From Ceratopteris richardii (lineage: Eukaryota > Streptophyta > Polypodiopsida > Polypodiales > Pteridaceae), in the NCBI GenBank assembly GCA_020310875.1, contig CM035420.1, positions 188,701,880 through 188,765,879 of the forward strand: a DNA stretch of 64,000 nt. Direction: 5' to 3'. The stretch's first letter is position 1; every line of letters starts with the position of its first letter. Positions 61,401 through 64,000 of the stretch are shown piece after piece. Position numbers and translations under genes: made by a program. The notes beneath the pieces were generated by a model, which saw only the letters and a list, made by a program, of their open reading frames with translations, ran no database searches and was not told the origin of the DNA.

Positions 61401-62816
61401 GAGATAGCAAAACCTCATTCCCAGGTAGGATCCCAGAGAACAGTGCCCGAAATACCCTTGGACAAGATAGGAGATATGAGTGAAGGTGAAGAAGGAAACA
61501 CCTATCTTCCAATCACCCATCAAGGATACACCACCAAGGCCATTCTAGACTCAGGTGCAGGTGTTGCAATTGCGATCACTTCCCTGTGGAAGTGTTGGGG
61601 CAAGCCAACACTCAGGCCCATGAGGATGAAATTGCAGATGGCCGATGGTCACATAGAGAGACCCCTAGGGTTGTTAGAAGGAATAACTCTCACTACATGT
61701 GGTGTTGAGTTTGAGCATACATTCGCTATATGTGACTTTAGCAAAAATCATGCCTATGAGATGATTTTGGGAAGACCGTTTATGCGACAGTTGCAAGTGG
61801 TACAGGATTGGGGAACCAATTCCTTGTATTTGCAACACCTAGGTGTCACGACCAAAGTGAATCTTAAAGATTACTCTCATAGAGATGTCCCTCGTATCCA
61901 ATGGAATCCCATCCATAAAGCTAAAGATGATACAGAATCGGTGCATTCCATAGGATCAGGATCCTCATGGATGCATGAAGATACCCAGTTATGGATGTGC
62001 AAAGTAGCAGTAGAAGAAGAAAAGAGAGAGAAAGCCAGAGAGGTAGGTGCAAAAGAAACACATAGATCAATTCAAGACCCAGCCTATGCACCTGTAGTCT
62101 TTCCTGACGAAGAATTTGAACCCCATGGCTGGGCAAAAATCTTAGCAACAATGGATGTAGCCATCAATGAAGAACAATGGACACCCCATTGTGATGAGGA
62201 TGGCTATGACATTTCAGTTTTCTCCATAGAGCCAATTATGGGAGAGGCAGTGTTAGAAGAGTGTGAACCTAGCCCTGATGCATTTGAGGATGCAAGTGAC
62301 TCTAATCTAGAGTCAATCATTATGGACCCACCTTTTGCATCAGATGAAGAATACTTCTACGAAGTAGAATTTCAACCCCAGGGGTATGGAGAGCTTACAA
62401 GTGACGTAAGGCTAGCCACACAAGTGACCCTGAAGGAAGAAGGAAAGAAAAGAAGGAAGAAAGAAGTCACACCAGAAGAGGAAGAATCTTTGTTTGAGGT
62501 CCCGGAAAATTTTAAGAAGTATGACATAGACGACAGGAGAATCATGATAAGAATGCCTAAACGAGAGGCAGAGTCAGGAGAGGCCTATGATAACAAAGAA
62601 ACCACCAAGAAAATAGTAGTGGCCCTAGAAGAAGGAGAGGAGAGATGCACGTACATAGGCCATGACCTAACAGAGGAAGAAGAGCATGCGTTAATAGCCT
62701 TGCTAAGAGAATACAGAGATGTATTCGCTTGGAGTTACAAGGATTTGAAGGGTGTGGACCCTGACATATGCTCACACACTATCCCCATGACCTCAGACGC
62801 CAAACCCTCTAAGTAA
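58413..62816 (+). CDS. Element E gag - zinc knuckles - protease 1 - RT start
   Basis: Open for about 1,460 codons (first Met 58473). Order: end of gag N-domain (YEFKDPDSPGRVTYLD); capsid-like gag (FGLTLRNTALTWFQPL, SLIHSFKKTPQETVRLAGRR) about residues 150-290 counted from 58473; zinc knuckles about 347 (first Cys lost: SYTCGGDHMANLC), 537 (CYRCQGDHLICDC) and 566 (CQGCGKEHLLRDC); a helical Lys/Arg/Glu stretch; retropepsin 1 with DSGAG at residue 1026 (nt 61548); an acidic spacer; YRDVFAWSYKDLKGVDPDIC. The terminal TAA (62814-62816) replaces Gln (KPSKQKPYTYN in A and B). Confidence 0.92.
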   Translation, partial: ETDEAFWRYKSDKPIDIGTIMIYEFKDPDSPGRVTYLDRSSERIFVVTENDRHAYTWKGEFIFPQPRSNVSYGHPGAGTSQAHGAQRDGHRDRREVSFANSGGRERTRTETNRVEPEVLRAPGHRRNADEFPLPRPREHTRTLRPTQLVKSMKNYFDGTGDPYDHVAEFRQVLRAEQVEDLFTQYNAFGLTLRNTALTWFQPLNERQFRSIDQLLEAFIIEFSKSGIRHNTSSLIHSFKKTPQETVRLAGRRFRQYLERCPTPELPTPAKQVALFLDGLLSTKLRSYVYLKDPRTIEECVRMCIDIEDNLGEELELSKIYKDSDSASSLSSTQSTSIEELAEKVAQKLGVSSKQIPRFVPMKRSYTCGGDHMANLCPIMAQPQVNPSSEYCTIERRYTNHTAQDCPYNKQAVRQPYPQQGRYQNQYPPQQYARPQQTYQPQYQNQQRPQPVLAQQPPAPSNVIPVKYVAAEENLNRAIVPVTPLLSESDPSDHSFDSTHIDSPQAYYMQSPEHGESYYSEEPNEPSWESDYTNVMYANPNPRPQPRQVRPPFPRGPCYRCQGDHLICDCPLPPPTQPQSVTIQGFCQGCGKEHLLRDCPKNPNNMPKITPINVVGLVVDSTGSVTSTAPVQVITRAQALQQNQGVGQEKSPEVSETESTTKKRTRAWRDSRERMKRQWAKKMSELEESLRETKARITELTSQTPSHTTPPPPFPNPSEPSPSSPPHTTPPPPRVGSVLADPTPEDLNMMLKAYQARIQEGPNVTDHAKCYPRVELELERTKICAKMVELAQTMFEASRLFNISSSAKTQLHFDGLLERIEKLIAQSEKEPASQHKDRASERVSIPAQEAYVPEAYVPNSTEPDTSSSMNRLTPEFLREIQEDKWAKVPPPIELVDDAHDQFPQDIPSIYEEQESTQSQERLDFESNSLQELPHFTGPWETKSTCMRTPTVMVRNEDSVIPRNTEVVKNTKVQCNLTLEELLKVRPELWKHVAKQVPEIAKPHSQVGSQRTVPEIPLDKIGDMSEGEEGNTYLPITHQGYTTKAILDSGAGVAIAITSLWKCWGKPTLRPMRMKLQMADGHIERPLGLLEGITLTTCGVEFEHTFAICDFSKNHAYEMILGRPFMRQLQVVQDWGTNSLYLQHLGVTTKVNLKDYSHRDVPRIQWNPIHKAKDDTESVHSIGSGSSWMHEDTQLWMCKVAVEEEKREKAREVGAKETHRSIQDPAYAPVVFPDEEFEPHGWAKILATMDVAINEEQWTPHCDEDGYDISVFSIEPIMGEAVLEECEPSPDAFEDASDSNLESIIMDPPFASDEEYFYEVEFQPQGYGELTSDVRLATQVTLKEEGKKRRKKEVTPEEEESLFEVPENFKKYDIDDRRIMIRMPKREAESGEAYDNKETTKKIVVALEEGEERCTYIGHDLTEEEEHALIALLREYRDVFAWSYKDLKGVDPDICSHTIPMTSDAKPSK

Positions 62817-63999
62817 AAGCCATATACATATAACGATAATTATGCTGCTAAGATCAAGGAGGAGATAGATAGACTGGTTGAAGCTGGATTCATCTACGAA
62901 ATTGAGCACATTGAGTGGGTATCCCCCATCGTAGTGGTGCCCAAGAAAAATGGAAAGCTGCGTGTATGCATTAACTTAAAAAAGGTCAATGCCGCCACAA
63001 TTCGAGATAACTATCCGCTTCCTATCACAGAACATCTCTTAGAAAGAGTAGCAGGCAAGGAAGTGTAGAGCTTCCTTGATGGATTTTCGGGCTACAATCA
63101 AGTAGCCATTGCTCTAGAGGATCAACATAAGACAGCATTTGCCACTGAATGGGGCATATTTGCCTTTAGAGTAATGCCATTTGGGCTGACCAATGCACCA
63201 GCTACCTTCCAGAGGCTGATGTGCCATGTATTTAAAGAGTTCCTGAGGAAGAACTTAGAAGTCTATGTTGATGATCTTTGTGCCCATTCCAACATTAGGC
63301 AAACCCATATTCCTGAACTCAGACAAATCTTTGACAAATGTAGAGAATATCAAGTCTACTTGAACCCAGAAAAGTGCGTTTTCATGGTCAGGCAAGGCAA
63401 GATTCTAGGACACATAGTGTCAAAGAATGGCATATCCACTGATGAAGAGAAAGTGAGAGCCATCACAGAACTACCTAGGCCAAAGAATTTCAAGGAAGTA
63501 CAAGCTTTCATGGGGCATTGTGGTTACTACCGCCGGTTCATTCACATGTATGCCGTCATTGCAAAGCCCATGTACGGACTTCTGACTAACTTTGAGTGGA
63601 CTGATGAATGTGAGAACTCCTTCCAGGAGCTTAAACGAAGATTATGTTCAGCACCAATCTTGACCACACCAGATTGGAACAAGCCATTTCATGTTCATGT
63701 GGATGCATCCAATTATGCTATTGGGTGTGTACTCGCGCAACCTACTGGTGAAGGTAATATGGATCTTCCAATTGCCTATGCTAGTAGACAATTGAATGCA
63801 GCTGAACGAAATTATACCACTAGAGAGAGAGAAGGATTAGGCATGGTATATGCGGTTAAAAAGTTTAGACATTACTTGCTTGCAAATAAGTTTAAATTTT
63901 TTACTGACCATCAGGCACTGCTATATCTTGTGAACAAGCCATGTAATACAGGTAGATTAGTAAGATGGTTTCTCTTACTAATGGAATATGACTTCGAGG
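62817..63999 (+). CDS. Element E RT and RNase H (continues past window)
   Basis: Same frame as the preceding entry. PYTYNDNYAAKIKEEIDRL, VSPIVVVPKKNGKLRVC, a TAG at 63066 in place of Tyr (GKEVYSFLDGF in A), MPFGLTNAPATFQRLMCHVF, YVDDLCAHS, then RNase H (VHVDASNYAIGCVLAQ, TDHQALLYLV, LMEYDFE). From 63069 it is open to the end. Confidence 0.92.
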
Positions 64000-64000
64000 T

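Larger units (their letters stand above)
55335..64000 (+). mobile_element. Element E: Ty3/gypsy family member, 3' part outside window
   Basis: 5' LTR 55335-56021, tRNA-Asp PBS 56027, leader with its own TCGCGA array, then gag-pol from 57831 to the window edge in RNase H. Closely related to B in gag and pol. Over about 6.2 kb of coding sequence there is no frameshift but four in-frame stops (58056, 58410, 62814, 63066). Confidence 0.95.

Overview
The window is nuclear DNA of a land plant and consists almost entirely of nested LTR retrotransposons. I recognise no ordinary host gene. The evidence for a plant is a primer-binding site complementary to the 3' end of plant tRNA-Asp (ending GGCAACGGCGCCA), plant-type Ty3/gypsy and Ty1/copia polyproteins, TATAAATAG-type LTR promoters and initiator-Met primer sites. 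The density of large, decayed, nested elements suggests a big repeat-rich genome (gymnosperm, fern or lycophyte are possible). The species cannot be read from the sequence.

Layout. Four copies of one unusually large Ty3/gypsy family (A, B, D, E) dominate. D (+) is the oldest host element, present as three islands (13045-13700, 34283-34996, 39208-45856). A (+, 1-13044, 5' end outside the window) sits in D's pol. C (-, 13701-34282, TSD CAGGA) is a non-coding LTR-type element inserted in D's integrase zinc-finger region. B (-, 15584-32401, TSD TTGTC) is a complete 16.8 kb family member inserted in C. H (34997-39207, imperfect 8-bp TSD) is a non-coding insertion in D's integrase C-terminus. To the right lie a scrap of another gypsy RT (45857-46090, -), a decayed copia element F (about 46.8-51.2 kb, +), an internally deleted copia element G (to 55334, +), and E (+, 55335 to the end of the window), inserted in G's RNase H.

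The A/B/D/E family. Element B shows the full plan: a 583-bp LTR, a tRNA-Asp PBS, a 1.7 kb leader with a tandem array built on TCGCGA, and one giant gag-pol frame of about 3,100 codons. That frame runs: novel gag N-terminus, gag domain, three zinc knuckles with CX2CX3HX4C spacing, retropepsin 1, RT (YVDD), RNase H, two tandem H2C2 zinc modules, a DD35E integrase, a second retropepsin-like domain, and a basic tail with four W(V/I)PK repeats. A spacer of about 230 bp carrying a conserved 3' splice-acceptor signature follows. Then comes a 1,420-aa second gene (ORF2) with a globular N-domain, a Pro/Ser/Thr-rich region, a coiled coil and a conserved C-domain. ORF2 ends at, or runs through, the polypurine tract into the LTR.

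ORF2 and the second retropepsin recur in all three copies where the 3' half is visible (A, B, D), so they are family traits. I know of no named lineage with exactly this arrangement, but I could not search. B has seven differences between its LTRs by my reading (about 1.2 %), so it is fairly young. Its ORF2 is intact, but its gag-pol carries three nonsense changes and three frameshifts.
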